This document shows positions 24,296 through 34,555 of a DNA stretch of 64,000 bases, in pieces. Origin of the DNA: an uncultured Gammaproteobacteria bacterium. GTDB lineage: Bacteria; Pseudomonadota; Gammaproteobacteria; Steroidobacterales; UBA11654. The number at the start of each line of letters is the position of its first letter. The first letter of the stretch is position 1. The stretch is taken from positions 1 through 64,000 of the forward strand of contig CACDKD010000004.1 in the NCBI GenBank assembly GCA_902553145.1, written 5' to 3'. The notes beneath the pieces are model-generated. The model ran no database searches. It was not told the origin of the DNA and saw nothing but the letters and a program-made list of their open reading frames with translations. The position numbers and the translations under genes were made by a program.

Positions 24296-25836
24296 TCCCA
24301 CTCAATAGTTGAAGGTGGTTTTGAGGATATATCTAAAGTAACTCTCGATATTCCTGGGACTTCATTGATGATTCGTGTTGATACATGATCTAGAAATTCG
24401 TATGGCAATTTAGCTGAATTTGCAGTCATAAAATCGGTTGTCTCTACTGCCCTTAAAGCAATGACATATTCATATTTTCTTCCATCACCCATGACGCCTA
24501 CAGATTTTACTGGAAGAAAAACTGCAAACGCCTGACTTACCTTATCGTATAGATTCTCTTTATGTAATTCTTCTATAAAAATATCATCAGCTAATCTCAA
24601 TAAATCGGCATACTCTTTTTTAACTGCTCCCAATATTCTGACTCCTAGACCAGGTCCTGGAAATGGATGTCGATCAACCAACTTTGAGGTTAAACCAAGC
24701 TCTTTACCAATTTTTCTCACCTCGTCTTTAAATAGATCTCTCAGCGGTTCGATCAGCTTTAACTTCATGTCTTCAGGAAGACCTCCAACATTATGATGCG
24801 ACTTGATTACATGCGCCTTACCGGTCTTTGATCCTGCAGACTCAATAACATCTGGATAGATAGTTCCTTGAGCCAACCATTTCACATTTTCTAACTTTGA
24901 TGCCTCGTCCTCAAAAACTTCTATAAACGTTCTACCAATTATTTTTCTCTTTTCCTCTGGGTCATTAACACCTTTGAGCCTTTTTAAGAAAGCTTCCTCG
25001 GCATCGACTCTGATGACGTTAAGATTCATATGCTCTGAAAATGTTTCCATAACCTGATCGCCTTCATTCAAACGAAGCAGTCCGTTGTCTACAAAAATAC
25101 AGACCAATTGATCGCCAATCGCTTTGTGCAAAAGGGCAGCAACGACTGAGGAATCCACACCGCCCGATAATCCCAGAAGAATCTGGTCATTGCCAACCGC
25201 CTCCTGAACTTTTTTGATGTGTTTCGCAATGATGTTTCCTGGATTCCAATCGCTTGCGCACCCACAAATATGATGCAAAAAGTTTTCGATGATTCTTTGC
25301 CCGCAAATTGTATGCGTCACTTCAGGATGAAATTGAAGCCCATAAAATGATTTATCCTCACTCGCCATTGCCGCTGAAGGCGAGTTTTGACTGGTACAAA
25401 TTGTTCGAAACCCCTCAGGCAAAGATTCAACTCTGTCTCCGTGACTCATCCAAACTGTTTGTTCAGCAGAATGCTCGATGCCCTCTAAAAGACGACTATT
25501 TGATTCTATCTTTATATCTGCATGGCCAAATTCTCTATGACTTGAAGGGGAAACTTTTCCACCGAGCTGTTCTGACATCACCTGCATCCCGTAACAAATG
25601 CCTAAAATCGGAAGACCCAATGAATAAATCTCTTGAGATGGTTTGATAGCATCATCAGTGAATGCAGATTCCGGTCCACCCGAGAGTATTAAACCAGATG
25701 GCTGAAATGATTCAATGGCTTCTACACCAATGTCACCGACATAAATCTCGCTATAAACACCCGCCTCTCGAACTCGTCTTGCAATCAGCTGGGTATATTG
25801 TGAACCAAAATCGAGTATGAGAATTCTGTCTTGCAT
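24292..25836 (-). CDS. guaA: GMP synthase (glutamine-hydrolysing)
   Basis: Makes GMP from XMP, ATP and glutamine. 514 residues: the class-I amidotransferase domain (nucleophile Cys in LGICYGMQ, His/Glu in QFHPEVTHT), the ATP-pyrophosphatase P-loop [16 protein letters not shown], and the C-terminal dimerisation domain with [13 protein letters not shown] and GKRYEY-like [16 protein letters not shown]. The length is normal. It lies 6 bp after guaB, the conserved guaBA pair. Confidence 0.97.
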   Translation of the reverse strand: MQDRILILDFGSQYTQLIARRVREAGVYSEIYVGDIGVEAIESFQPSGLILSGGPESAFTDDAIKPSQEIYSLGLPILGICYGMQVMSEQLGGKVSPSSHREFGHADIKIESNSRLLEGIEHSAEQTVWMSHGDRVESLPEGFRTICTSQNSPSAAMASEDKSFYGLQFHPEVTHTICGQRIIENFLHHICGCASDWNPGNIIAKHIKKVQEAVGNDQILLGLSGGVDSSVVAALLHKAIGDQLVCIFVDNGLLRLNEGDQVMETFSEHMNLNVIRVDAEEAFLKRLKGVNDPEEKRKIIGRTFIEVFEDEASKLENVKWLAQGTIYPDVIESAGSKTGKAHVIKSHHNVGGLPEDMKLKLIEPLRDLFKDEVRKIGKELGLTSKLVDRHPFPGPGLGVRILGAVKKEYADLLRLADDIFIEELHKENLYDKVSQAFAVFLPVKSVGVMGDGRKYEYVIALRAVETTDFMTANSAKLPYEFLDHVSTRIINEVPGISRVTLDISSKPPSTIEWE

Positions 25837-25842
25837 TAAGGG

Positions 25843-27321
25843 CTAATCGACAGAGTAATTGGGTGCTTCTTTTGTAATACTGACATCATGGACGTGCCCT
25901 TCTCTTTTTCCCGAGTCAGTAATTCTCACAAACTCAGTTTTGGTTTGAAGCTCAGAGATGTCTTTACAGCCTGTATATCCCATAGACTGGCGTAAACCGC
26001 CAACAAGCTGCTCAATAATTTTTGAAAGTTTTCCTTTATAAGGAACCCTTCCCTCAATGCCTTCAGGGACGAGTTTTTCTGGTTCTTCAACATCGCTTTG
26101 AAAGTATCGGTCTTTGGAACCATGTTGCTGAGACATTGCTCCAATTGAACCCATGCCACGATACGATTTAAAACTTCTGCCCTGATACAGCTCAATCTCA
26201 CCTGGAGACTCTTCTGTTCCAGCAAATAGACTGCCTAGCATGATGCTATTAGCACCAGCTGCTATGGCTTTTGCGATGTCTCCTGAATAACGAATGCCTC
26301 CGTCTGAGATTATGCATGTATCGGTTCCCTTAAGCTGATTTGCGACATCAGTAATTGCTGTGATTTGTGGCATCCCAGCTCCTGCAACCACCCGAGTGGT
26401 ACAAATTGAACCCGGGCCAATTCCAACCTTTACCGCATCTGCTCCTGCATCAGCAAGCGCTTTTGCAGCCTCTCCCGTGGCGATATTGCCTGCGATCACC
26501 TCAAGATCAGAATGCATTTTCTTGATTGATTTAACCTGATTGATAACACCTTCCGTATGCGCATGAGCTGTGTCTACGACAATGACATCTACGCCAGCAT
26601 CCTTAAGCGCCTCTATCCTTTCTTCTGAGCCATCGCCAACGCCAACAGCTGCTCCAACTAAAAGTGCTCCGTTCCCATCTTTTGATGCCAGAGGGAAATC
26701 CGTTGCCTTTTGAAAATCCTTGGCGGTCACCATTCCTTTTAAATGAAAGGAATCATCAACCACGAGTACTTTTTCAATTCTGTGCTGATGAAGCAATCTT
26801 AGAACCTCTTCTTCGCCTGCGCCCTCTTTAACAGTGACAAGTTTATCCTTAGGCGTCATGACACTACTCACCAATCCATCAAGATTGGTTTCAAATCGAA
26901 GGTCACGATTGGTCACAATGCCGACTGTTACGCCATCATCTACAACTGGTACGCCGGAAATATTATTGAATTTTGTAATTTCCAAAACTTCTCTGATGGT
27001 GATGTCTGAACTGACGGTAACGGGATCTGAGATAATCCCACTTTCGAACTTTTTTACTCTGTTAACTTGTGATGCTTGATCATCGACACTGAAATTCTTA
27101 TGAATGATACCTATTCCGCCCTCTTGTGCAATTGCAATTGCCAGCTGGTATTCTGTGACGGTATCCATGGCTGCAGACAACAATGGGATCTGTATGGAAA
27201 GATTTTTGGTGAGTCTTGTTGAGAGATTTGTTTCGCGTGGGAGTACATCCGAGTAATTCGGTTTGAGAAGGACATCGTCGAATGTTAAAGCAGTTTTCTC
27301 TATCGTCATTGACATTTCCAT
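25843..27321 (-). CDS. guaB: IMP dehydrogenase
   Basis: Oxidises IMP to XMP with NAD, the committed step of GMP synthesis. 492 residues: [15 protein letters not shown] at the start, a CBS pair inserted at about 95-205 ([18 protein letters not shown]), the catalytic loop [16 protein letters not shown] with its nucleophilic Cys, [20 protein letters not shown] and the [10 protein letters not shown] flap. In-frame ATGs at 27321, 27315 and 27309 leave the exact start open. The promoter candidate is at 27346-27373. It shares its upstream region with divergent xseA. Confidence 0.97.
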   Translation of the reverse strand: MEMSMTIEKTALTFDDVLLKPNYSDVLPRETNLSTRLTKNLSIQIPLLSAAMDTVTEYQLAIAIAQEGGIGIIHKNFSVDDQASQVNRVKKFESGIISDPVTVSSDITIREVLEITKFNNISGVPVVDDGVTVGIVTNRDLRFETNLDGLVSSVMTPKDKLVTVKEGAGEEEVLRLLHQHRIEKVLVVDDSFHLKGMVTAKDFQKATDFPLASKDGNGALLVGAAVGVGDGSEERIEALKDAGVDVIVVDTAHAHTEGVINQVKSIKKMHSDLEVIAGNIATGEAAKALADAGADAVKVGIGPGSICTTRVVAGAGMPQITAITDVANQLKGTDTCIISDGGIRYSGDIAKAIAAGANSIMLGSLFAGTEESPGEIELYQGRSFKSYRGMGSIGAMSQQHGSKDRYFQSDVEEPEKLVPEGIEGRVPYKGKLSKIIEQLVGGLRQSMGYTGCKDISELQTKTEFVRITDSGKREGHVHDVSITKEAPNYSVD

Positions 27322-27345
27322 TTATATGATGGATTTGTCAATGGA

Positions 27346-27373
27346 ATTTTACACTGCTTAAGTTATTTGTAAA
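27346..27373 (-). promoter_or_regulatory. Candidate sigma-70 promoter for guaBA
   Basis: On the reverse strand, TTTACA (27373-27368), a 16-bp spacer and TAAAAT (27351-27346) lie 25 bp before the first guaB ATG. Match to consensus is 5/6 and 5/6. The short leader leaves no room for a riboswitch. Confidence 0.45.
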
Positions 27374-27405
27374 CTGAAGCCTCTTCAATTTTGTATAATT
27401 TTTTT

Positions 27406-28755
27406 ATGGATCCATTTGAAAATCAAGAACACATATACAGCATTTCTGAGTTGAATGACGAGGTCGCTTCCACTTTGACTCAAGCCTTTGGTGTCATTTG
27501 GGTCGAAGCAGAAATATCAAATCTAATGAAGTCAGCGGCGGGTCATGTTTATTTCTCACTCAAGGACGAATCGGCAAGTGTTAGATGCGCCATGTTCAGA
27601 ATGCAAAATCAATCTTTAGATTTTTCTTTAAAAGATGGGATGCAAATACTCGCAAGAGCAAAAGTTGGGCTATACAAGCAAAGAGGCGAGTTTCAACTGA
27701 TCATAGAGTACGCAGAAGAAAGCGGAGAGGGTTTGCTTAGGCAAAGATTTGAACTCCTAAAACAAAAGCTTCAGAAAGAAGGGTTATTTGATGAGCGACA
27801 TAAAAAATCACTTCCAGAAATACCAGAATCAATTGGGCTGGTCACCTCACCGCAAGCAGCAGCACTGCAAGACATTTTAAAAACAATCAAAAGACGTTAC
27901 CCATTGGTAAAAGTTGTTCTTTACCCCACTCCGGTTCAAGGCAATGATGCAACTGAAAAAATCGCATCAGCAATTGATATTGCGAATCTAAGGGAGGAAT
28001 GCGATGTCATAATCATCGCGAGAGGTGGCGGCTCCCTAGAGGACCTTTGGTGTTTTAATGAAGAGTTGGTTGCACGCTCAATTTTTAAGTCGAAGATTCC
28101 CATTGTTTCAGGCGTTGGCCATGAAACAGATTTCACGATAGCAGATCTTGTTGCCGACCTAAGGGCAGCTACCCCGACTGCTGCAGCGGAAATTGCGTTG
28201 CCTAGTTCGAGTGAAATAATGGATCAGTTAAATCGGATAATCTTTGATATGAATCAATCTACAGATCGAACAATTAGCGATTTCAAACACCAACTAAAAT
28301 CGGCATCACTTCGAATGCGGGCAACTCATCCAAAATCAAAATTACAACTCAATATGCAAAGACTTGATCACATGAATGAGAAGATTGAGCAGTTGCCTTT
28401 GGCTCAATTAAACCAGTTGGGCAACACGTTAAAAGTTTATTTTTCAAAACTCCTTATATCGAATCCTAATATAGATATTGAGACTAATAGAGAAAACCTT
28501 CTGAGAAAAAATACAGCGCTCTCAAATGCCATGATGGCTCTCATTGGTAATAAAAAAAATCAATTCAATCTTCTCACAGCTCAATTGGACGGAGCATCGC
28601 CACTTCAAGCATTGAACAGAGGTTATGCACTGATCACAACCGAAGATGACAGAGGCATAAAGTCTGTCAAAAAAATTAAAAAAGGAGCATCTGTGAAAAC
28701 AAAATTATCGGACGGTTTTTTTATATCCAAGGTTGAGAAAATCGATTCAGATTGA
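27406..28755 (+). CDS. xseA: Exodeoxyribonuclease VII large subunit
   Basis: 449 residues. The OB-fold DNA-binding domain begins with IYSISELNDEVASTL and GVIWVEAEISNLMKSAAGHVYFSLKD. The catalytic core shows IGLVTSPQAAALQDILKTIKRRYP, DVIIIARGGGSLEDLWCFNEE and PIVSGVGHETDFTIADLVADLRAATPTAAAE. A coiled-coil region and small C-terminal domain (LNRGYALITTEDD) follow. The ATG at 27406 is preferred to TTG 27391. A TATAAT at 27394-27399 would put the RNA start at or very near this ATG, suggesting leaderless expression. The small subunit xseB is not in the window. Confidence 0.95.
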   Translation: MDPFENQEHIYSISELNDEVASTLTQAFGVIWVEAEISNLMKSAAGHVYFSLKDESASVRCAMFRMQNQSLDFSLKDGMQILARAKVGLYKQRGEFQLIIEYAEESGEGLLRQRFELLKQKLQKEGLFDERHKKSLPEIPESIGLVTSPQAAALQDILKTIKRRYPLVKVVLYPTPVQGNDATEKIASAIDIANLREECDVIIIARGGGSLEDLWCFNEELVARSIFKSKIPIVSGVGHETDFTIADLVADLRAATPTAAAEIALPSSSEIMDQLNRIIFDMNQSTDRTISDFKHQLKSASLRMRATHPKSKLQLNMQRLDHMNEKIEQLPLAQLNQLGNTLKVYFSKLLISNPNIDIETNRENLLRKNTALSNAMMALIGNKKNQFNLLTAQLDGASPLQALNRGYALITTEDDRGIKSVKKIKKGASVKTKLSDGFFISKVEKIDSD

Positions 28756-28757
28756 GA

Positions 28758-30158
28758 CTACTTTTTTTTCTTTCTGATTCGAATGATTCGCCTTCTTTTT
28801 TTCCACTGACGCATGCTCAGCTTGTTTTTCTTTCCTGCGAATGGATTGTTCCCGTCTTTGAATATTAGCCGGATAGGCGTTCCTTTGAACTTGAATGCTT
28901 TACGAATCTGAGATTCTAGAAATCTTTTATAGTTGTCCCTGAGTTTACTTGTCTGTGTTCCATAAACAATAAACGTTGGAGGCTGATGATTCACCTGTGT
29001 CGCGTACTTAAGCTTGATCCGTCTCCCTTGTACATAAGGCGGCGGCTTGGTCTCCGTTAGATTTTCAATCAAACTGGATATCTTGGAAGTTGGAACATCT
29101 TGCATAGAACTTTTTGCTGACTCAATAGCCGAATCGATCGCTTGATTGAGTTGCATGGATTTCAATGCAGATATTTCAATGGTTTCAATAAAACTAGCAA
29201 ATTTTAGCCTTCGATTGATTTGTCTTTCCAATTGACCTTTTGCCTCATCATCCAAAAGATCGTATTTATTCAATGCAATGCAGAAAGCCCTTCCCGAATT
29301 AATCACCAATCCAATCAACGAAAGATCCTGATCGGTAATGCCTTCAGAGGCATCAATAATCACGATGACAGAATCAGCAAGATCAATGGCTTGAAGCGCT
29401 TTGACAACGCTAAACTTCTCAATGGTTTGATCAACTTTTTTCTTCTTCCGAATGCCAGCAGTATCAATCAGTACGAGCGGTGTTCCTTTGTAATTGAAAT
29501 CAATGAATATACTGTCACGCGTTGTTCCCGGTCTATTCTGAGTCAGCAATCGATCCTCTTTGATAAAAGAGTTTATAAATGTTGATTTTCCAACATTGGG
29601 TCGCCCAACTAATGCAATTGACATCTCGTTATCGGAAAGCTCACGATCAGTTGAATCAAAACTGGAGCGATCAATTTTTTGCTCAATCAGATCAATCAGG
29701 TCATCGCATTGATCTCCTCGCTTGGCTGAGATTGAAATCATTTCCTTAAAACCCAAGCTGAAGAAATCAGCCTCTAAGTTTTCACTCTTCATGCCTTCAG
29801 TCTTATTCACAACTAAAATCGTGTCTTTGTTTTTTTTTCTAAGATCGAGTGCAACTTCAAGATCACTGTTTGCAAGACCGTCTCGACCATCGACCACAAA
29901 ACAGATTAAATCGGCTTCATCTATTGCTGTCTCAGTTTGTTCTTGAATCGTCTGAGATAATTCACCGTGATCGAAGTCCAACCCGCCAGTATCGATGACA
30001 ATGACGTCATTCGCTTCAGACTGAATATGGCCGTATATTCGATCACGAGTCAGTCCCTCAACATCAGCCACTAATGCAGCTTTGGTTCCTGTTAGTTGAT
30101 TAAATAGAGTAGATTTTCCGACGTTCGGTCTTCCGACTATGGCAACAATTGGTAACAT
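28758..30158 (-). CDS. der: Ribosome biogenesis GTPase Der (EngA)
   Basis: 466 residues with two tandem GTPase domains, each with a P-loop (AIVGRPNVGKSTLF near residue 5; ALVGRPNVGKSTFI near 180), switch-II DTGG and DTAG, and NKTE/NKYD base-recognition motifs. A C-terminal KH-like domain begins near 355 (PPPYVQGRRIKLKYATQ). It ends in a strongly basic tail. It is required for 50S subunit maturation. It is 15 bp after bamB, the usual bamB-der neighbourhood. Confidence 0.97.
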   Translation of the reverse strand: MLPIVAIVGRPNVGKSTLFNQLTGTKAALVADVEGLTRDRIYGHIQSEANDVIVIDTGGLDFDHGELSQTIQEQTETAIDEADLICFVVDGRDGLANSDLEVALDLRKKNKDTILVVNKTEGMKSENLEADFFSLGFKEMISISAKRGDQCDDLIDLIEQKIDRSSFDSTDRELSDNEMSIALVGRPNVGKSTFINSFIKEDRLLTQNRPGTTRDSIFIDFNYKGTPLVLIDTAGIRKKKKVDQTIEKFSVVKALQAIDLADSVIVIIDASEGITDQDLSLIGLVINSGRAFCIALNKYDLLDDEAKGQLERQINRRLKFASFIETIEISALKSMQLNQAIDSAIESAKSSMQDVPTSKISSLIENLTETKPPPYVQGRRIKLKYATQVNHQPPTFIVYGTQTSKLRDNYKRFLESQIRKAFKFKGTPIRLIFKDGNNPFAGKKNKLSMRQWKKRRRIIRIRKKKK

Positions 30159-30173
30159 ACTACAGCCCTCATC

Positions 30174-31373
30174 TTATCTAGAAGATTGGTTAGGGGCTTT
30201 TACGGAAAAGAGATTACCGCCGTCCGTTTGCACATATATTGAGTCGCCTATAACCAACGGTGACGACGTAATCTTATCTGATCCAATGCTGATTCTTTGA
30301 AGAACCTCTCCATCTTCTTTGCTTAGCCAATGAAGATATCCTTCCAGATCCCCAATGACAATTGCATCGCCTACAATTGCGGGTGCGCTCGGATAACGAT
30401 GAAGAAGGGTCTCTTTTTTCCAAACTTCTCGTCCAGTGAATCTTGAAAAGGCTCTGATTGTTCCATCTGCTTCGGATGCATAAACAATATCATCATCAAC
30501 ATCCATTCCGGAATACAAAGAGGCTTCGGTTGACCAAATGATATTTCCGCTCTCAATTGCCAAGGCTGTCAATGCACCTTGATAGCTTCCAGCATAAACT
30601 TCATTTCCAAAAATCACGAGTGGGGCATCGATGTCGCTGACTTTTTCAATCTCCGTTCTGCCACCAGGAGGAGTCAGCATGGTCTCCCAAAGAAGACTTC
30701 CGTCCGTTAAATCATAAGCAGTGACCTTGCCATCGTCAAAGCCGCATATCACTGCATTTGATATCACTACAGGAGCCGATGTTCCTCTTAAACTTAATCT
30801 TGGGACATCGTGAGAAGAAGTCCATTCAACAGTGCCATCGCTTGCTGAATAAGAAGCAAGGTTTCCATCCACTGAGCGAACAAATATCGAATTGTCTTTG
30901 ATGGCAACAGGGGCAAGCACTTCACTTGTCACTTCACTCATCCAAATGATCTCTCCTGTCATTGAATCAAGACTGAGAAGCTCACCATCATTGGTGCCAA
31001 GAACCAGTATCCCATTGCGGTAAGTCGGTCCGGCTGTAAAAGCCATGTCAAAATTCTCTCTCCACAACCTTTTTCCGCTCTTCATATTGATGGCCATGAC
31101 ATTTCCATCAAAACTCGCAGCATAAATCGTTTCCCCGTCCGTATCCGGTCTGAGCATAAGATCTTGTCCTTCATGCCCCTTTCCAATCGAGGTTTTCCAT
31201 ACACGATTTACATCCAGCATAGGTGTGAAATCAACTAACTCCGCTGGAACATCAAATGCTTCCTCTTCGTCACCACCAAAAAATGAACATCCCTGAATAA
31301 ATAGAAATAAACAAAGTGCCGTAGAAAGCCTATTTGAAAAAAAGGATGTTTGCATTCTAACTTTCATGATCAT
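30174..31373 (-). CDS. bamB: Outer membrane assembly lipoprotein BamB
   Basis: 399 residues. A signal peptide ends in a lipobox (LFIQGC, Cys about residue 29), then an eight-bladed PQQ-type propeller with repeated blades such as GKRLWRENF, GEIIWMSEV, GTVEWTSSHD, GSLLWETML, GNIIWSTEA and GREVWKKET. It is a scaffold subunit of the BAM complex that inserts beta-barrel proteins such as the TonB-dependent receptor in this window. The start overlaps the yfgM stop (TAATG). Confidence 0.95.
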   Translation of the reverse strand: MIMKVRMQTSFFSNRLSTALCLFLFIQGCSFFGGDEEEAFDVPAELVDFTPMLDVNRVWKTSIGKGHEGQDLMLRPDTDGETIYAASFDGNVMAINMKSGKRLWRENFDMAFTAGPTYRNGILVLGTNDGELLSLDSMTGEIIWMSEVTSEVLAPVAIKDNSIFVRSVDGNLASYSASDGTVEWTSSHDVPRLSLRGTSAPVVISNAVICGFDDGKVTAYDLTDGSLLWETMLTPPGGRTEIEKVSDIDAPLVIFGNEVYAGSYQGALTALAIESGNIIWSTEASLYSGMDVDDDIVYASEADGTIRAFSRFTGREVWKKETLLHRYPSAPAIVGDAIVIGDLEGYLHWLSKEDGEVLQRISIGSDKITSSPLVIGDSIYVQTDGGNLFSVKAPNQSSR

Positions 31374-32029
31374 TATGATTGAGTGTCTTCGGCCTCATTT
31401 GGCTGATTAATCTGCTCAAACTTCATCTTTGTAAAATCATAAGAGAAGGAACCCGGTGAAAGCAATTCCAGAGCAATTTCATATGAAGCCTTGGCATTGC
31501 TCATATCCCCAATTCCCATATATGCATCGCCTCTAATGATTTCATATTGTGCAGTAAATGCTTCCGACACATTGTCTCCGAGAATATCAAGTGCCTCTTG
31601 GTACTGGCTTTTTTCAATGTATATTCTTGCAATTCTTTGTCGCGCAACCATTGTGAAGGTTTCATCCTCGGATTGCTCTAAAACAAATTCAAGTTGAACA
31701 ATTGCATTGTCATAGTCCAGAGAATCCATAAAAAGCTTCGCCATGGATAAATGACTTTGTATCTGGTAAGCCGATCCTGAAAAATCATTGTCCATCTGTT
31801 GAAGAATTGTTTGGGCCTGAGACAGCCTCTGTTGCCTGACGGCAAATTCCATTTCAGCATACAGTCTCGAAGCACTCTCAGCTTGTTTTAGATTGGTTTC
31901 CTTAAAGTACTGCAACCCAAACACTCCAGATATTGCTATACCGAATGACGCAACAATGAAAAGGCCATTGTCTTTCAACCATTTCTTTACAATTTCTGCT
32001 TGTTGTTGGTCTGTTAAATTATCATTCAT
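31373..32029 (-). CDS. yfgM: YfgM-like Sec translocon accessory protein
   Basis: 218 residues: a short cytoplasmic N-terminus (TDQQQAEIVKKWLKDNG), one transmembrane helix (LFIVASFGIAISGVFGL) and a periplasmic TPR-like region with YQIQSHLSMAKLFMDSLDYDNA, ARQRIARIYIEKSQYQEAL and IRGDAYMGIGDMSNAKASYE. The family links the SecYEG translocon to periplasmic chaperones. Position between hisS and bamB is the standard order and supports the call. Confidence 0.92.
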   Translation of the reverse strand: MNDNLTDQQQAEIVKKWLKDNGLFIVASFGIAISGVFGLQYFKETNLKQAESASRLYAEMEFAVRQQRLSQAQTILQQMDNDFSGSAYQIQSHLSMAKLFMDSLDYDNAIVQLEFVLEQSEDETFTMVARQRIARIYIEKSQYQEALDILGDNVSEAFTAQYEIIRGDAYMGIGDMSNAKASYEIALELLSPGSFSYDFTKMKFEQINQPNEAEDTQS

Positions 32030-32047
32030 TTTATTTCTTTCCTGATC

Positions 32048-33322
32048 TTAGATTCCTATCTTTTCAGATATGCTATCTAAAAGCTTGTGTTGCGAGATTG
32101 TTTCTTGCTCACCGCCTTCTTTCATTGCCTTTATGCCAATTGTCTCATTCTCGATCTCTTCATCTCCTAAGATCAGTGCAATATCAGATTCTGAACGATC
32201 GGCACGTTTAAACTGCTGCTTGAAACTACCACCATCTTGGTTGAGCTCAACTACGCAGTCCTCAAATCGATCTCTAATCAATTCTGCGAGCTCTGAGGAT
32301 TTTGCTTCTGCCTGATCACCAACAGCAACGAGATAAATTTTCGGCTGACTATTCTGATCTTTTTTATCCGATAGTTCAACCAGTTCCACAAGTCTTTCAA
32401 AGCCAATGGCGCATCCAATTCCGAAGACATCCTTTCCGCCCAATTGTTTCACTAAATCATCGTATCGACCTCCACCACAGACTGTGGCCTGAGCACCGAG
32501 CTTGTCTGTTGTCCATTCAAAGACTGTTTTTGTGTAGTAATCAAGTCCTCTGACCAAGCGTTGGTTGAGTCTATAATTGATTCCATGACTATCAAGTCGC
32601 TCTAATAAATCAGTGAAATGGTCTCTGGATTCTTGATCCAAATGATCATTCATTTTTGGTGCAGAATCAATAAGAGCAGACATCTCTTGGTTTTTACTAT
32701 CTAGAATCCGCATTGGATTCTTTTCCAATCTCAACAAAGAATCCTCATCCAATGAGTCAATGTGGTCTTTAAAATACTCAACAAGAGTTGCTCGATAGTT
32801 TTTTCTTGATTGCGACGTTCCCAATGAGTTCAGCTCTAGTTGAATGGCATCAATGCCGAGATTTTTCCATATTCTTGATGTCATTATGATGAGTTCAGCA
32901 TCAATTCCAGGTCCCTCATACCCAAACGCTTCCATATTGACTTGATGAAATTGTCGATAACGACCCTTTTGTGGTCTCTCGTAACGGTACATTGGCCCCA
33001 TTGACCAGAATTTTTGTGTTTGGTTATAAAAAAGGCCATGCTCGATTCCAGCTCTGATAACACCAGCTGTTGCTTCTGGTCTAAGGGACAAGGATTGATC
33101 TTTGCGGTCAAGAAATGAATACATTTCTTTAGAGACAACATCTGTCTGCTCGCCAATGGTTCTTTGAAAGAGTTCTGTTCTTTCTAATAATGGAGTCCGA
33201 ATCTCTTGGTAAGCATAGCTTGATAAGATTTTCTTAATTTCAGATTCGACAGATTGCCAAAGCTTTAACTCTGCCGGTAGCAGTGTTGGCATTCCTCTGA
33301 TGGATTTGATTTTCTCAGTCAA
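32048..33322 (-). CDS. hisS: Histidyl-tRNA synthetase
   Basis: 424 residues of class-II synthetase. It shows IRGMPTLLPAELKLW, motif 2 in YRYERPQKGRYRQFHQVNMEAFG, the histidine-specific RGLDYYTKTVFEW and TVCGGGRYDDLV, and motif 3 GIGCAIGFERL, then an anticodon-binding domain from about 330. The length is normal. It is 18 bp upstream of yfgM in the same operon. Confidence 0.97.
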   Translation of the reverse strand: MTEKIKSIRGMPTLLPAELKLWQSVESEIKKILSSYAYQEIRTPLLERTELFQRTIGEQTDVVSKEMYSFLDRKDQSLSLRPEATAGVIRAGIEHGLFYNQTQKFWSMGPMYRYERPQKGRYRQFHQVNMEAFGYEGPGIDAELIIMTSRIWKNLGIDAIQLELNSLGTSQSRKNYRATLVEYFKDHIDSLDEDSLLRLEKNPMRILDSKNQEMSALIDSAPKMNDHLDQESRDHFTDLLERLDSHGINYRLNQRLVRGLDYYTKTVFEWTTDKLGAQATVCGGGRYDDLVKQLGGKDVFGIGCAIGFERLVELVELSDKKDQNSQPKIYLVAVGDQAEAKSSELAELIRDRFEDCVVELNQDGGSFKQQFKRADRSESDIALILGDEEIENETIGIKAMKEGGEQETISQHKLLDSISEKIGI

Positions 33323-33328
33323 AATTGA

Positions 33329-33439
33329 TTAGTTATGGGACATATACATACCAACCAAAGTCAGCAGAAATAGTCCTACGCAGACAAGTCCTATGACCCT
33401 AAGTGCAACCAAATGCTCTGTTTTTCCATCATTTGACAT
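33329..33439 (-). CDS. 36-residue single-helix membrane protein
   Basis: The reading frame MSNDGKTEHLVALRVIGLVC... ends YMSHN. A polar N-terminus is followed by one 18-residue hydrophobic helix (VIGLVCVGLFLLTLVGMY). A CGGAG ribosome site lies about 8 bp before the ATG, and the frame exactly fills the gap between rlmN (21 bp away) and hisS (6 bp). In other gammaproteobacteria this gap carries pilF, rodZ and ispG, none of which is here. I do not recognise a family. The signals make a real small protein likely. Confidence 0.55.
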   Translation of the reverse strand: MSNDGKTEHLVALRVIGLVCVGLFLLTLVGMYMSHN

Positions 33440-33460
33440 ATGTTTTCTCCGTTAAAGATA

Positions 33461-34543
33461 TTAATGTAATGTTTTTTTTAATTTTTGTCTCAGTGTTTTC
33501 TTTGCAAGGTTCATCACTTGCCCTGATAATTGCCCACAAGCAGCTTGGATATCATCGCCTCTTGTTTTTCTCGTGGTTGTCATTATCCCAGATTCCAAAA
33601 GGATATTCCTAAAATCATTGATCTTGTTTTGATCGGTTGGTTTGAATTTTACACCTGGAAAAGGATTGAATGGAATCAGATTAACCTTGGCAGGTTTATT
33701 CTTTAGAAGTTTTGAAAGCTGTTTTGCATCTTTTGCTGAATCATTCACGTCTTTGAGCATCGTGTATTCAAATGTTACCGATCTCAGATTCTGACGATCT
33801 GCATAATGCCAGCAAGCATCCAATAATTCCCCGATGGGATGTTTGCGATTGATGGGCACTAACTCATCCCTCAACTCATCATTTGCCGCATGGAGAGATA
33901 CTGCCAGCGATACTCCTACTTCCTCTGAGAGCTTATATAGCTGTGGAACCAAACCCGATGTGCTGACTGTGATCCTGCGTCTGGAAATATTACAACCGTG
34001 AGGATCATTCAATATTTTAATTGCCTTAATCACCTCTGGATAATTTGCAAGCGGTTCGCCCATGCCCATAAAGACAATATTCGTAAGCCTGCCTTCATCT
34101 AGCTCTTTTCTGGCCAATAAGACTTGGCCAATGATTTCACTCGAGCTCAGGTTTCTATTAAATCCTTGATGTCCTGTTGCACAAAATGGGCAGTCAATCA
34201 GACATCCGACTTGGCTAGAGATGCAAAGCGTTCCTCTTTTTTCCTCAGGGATAAAGACTGTTTCAATGATTTGATTGTCTTTCTTTCCGATCAACCACTT
34301 TTGTGTACCGTCTTCAGAAATTTCATTGCGTATGGCATTGTCAAAATCCAAGCTACAGTTCTGATTCAGATGGCTTCTGAGCTCTAAATTAAAATTAGTC
34401 ATGAGATCAAAGTCATAAATATGCTTGGAATAAATCCATTGCATCAATTGTTTTGCCCTATAGTCTTTTTCCTTAATCTCATTAAAAAAGGTGACAAGAT
34501 CCTCTAGAGGCATGCCTAGGATATTTTGACGCTTTATTGTCAA
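33461..34543 (-). CDS. rlmN: 23S rRNA (A2503-C2)/tRNA (A37-C2) methyltransferase
   Basis: Radical-SAM enzyme of 360 residues. GTLCISSQVGCLIDCPFCATG contains the CxxxCxxC cluster motif, preceded by a Cys of the family pattern. NIVFMGMGEPLANY, RRITVSTSGLVPQL, SLHAANDELRDELVPINRKHP and the C-terminal AACGQLSG (second catalytic Cys) complete the signature. The ATG at 34543 has an alternative internal start at 34513. It lies 12 bp after ndk. Confidence 0.97.
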   Translation of the reverse strand: MTIKRQNILGMPLEDLVTFFNEIKEKDYRAKQLMQWIYSKHIYDFDLMTNFNLELRSHLNQNCSLDFDNAIRNEISEDGTQKWLIGKKDNQIIETVFIPEEKRGTLCISSQVGCLIDCPFCATGHQGFNRNLSSSEIIGQVLLARKELDEGRLTNIVFMGMGEPLANYPEVIKAIKILNDPHGCNISRRRITVSTSGLVPQLYKLSEEVGVSLAVSLHAANDELRDELVPINRKHPIGELLDACWHYADRQNLRSVTFEYTMLKDVNDSAKDAKQLSKLLKNKPAKVNLIPFNPFPGVKFKPTDQNKINDFRNILLESGIMTTTRKTRGDDIQAACGQLSGQVMNLAKKTLRQKLKKTLH

Positions 34544-34555
34544 TTTATTCTGGTA

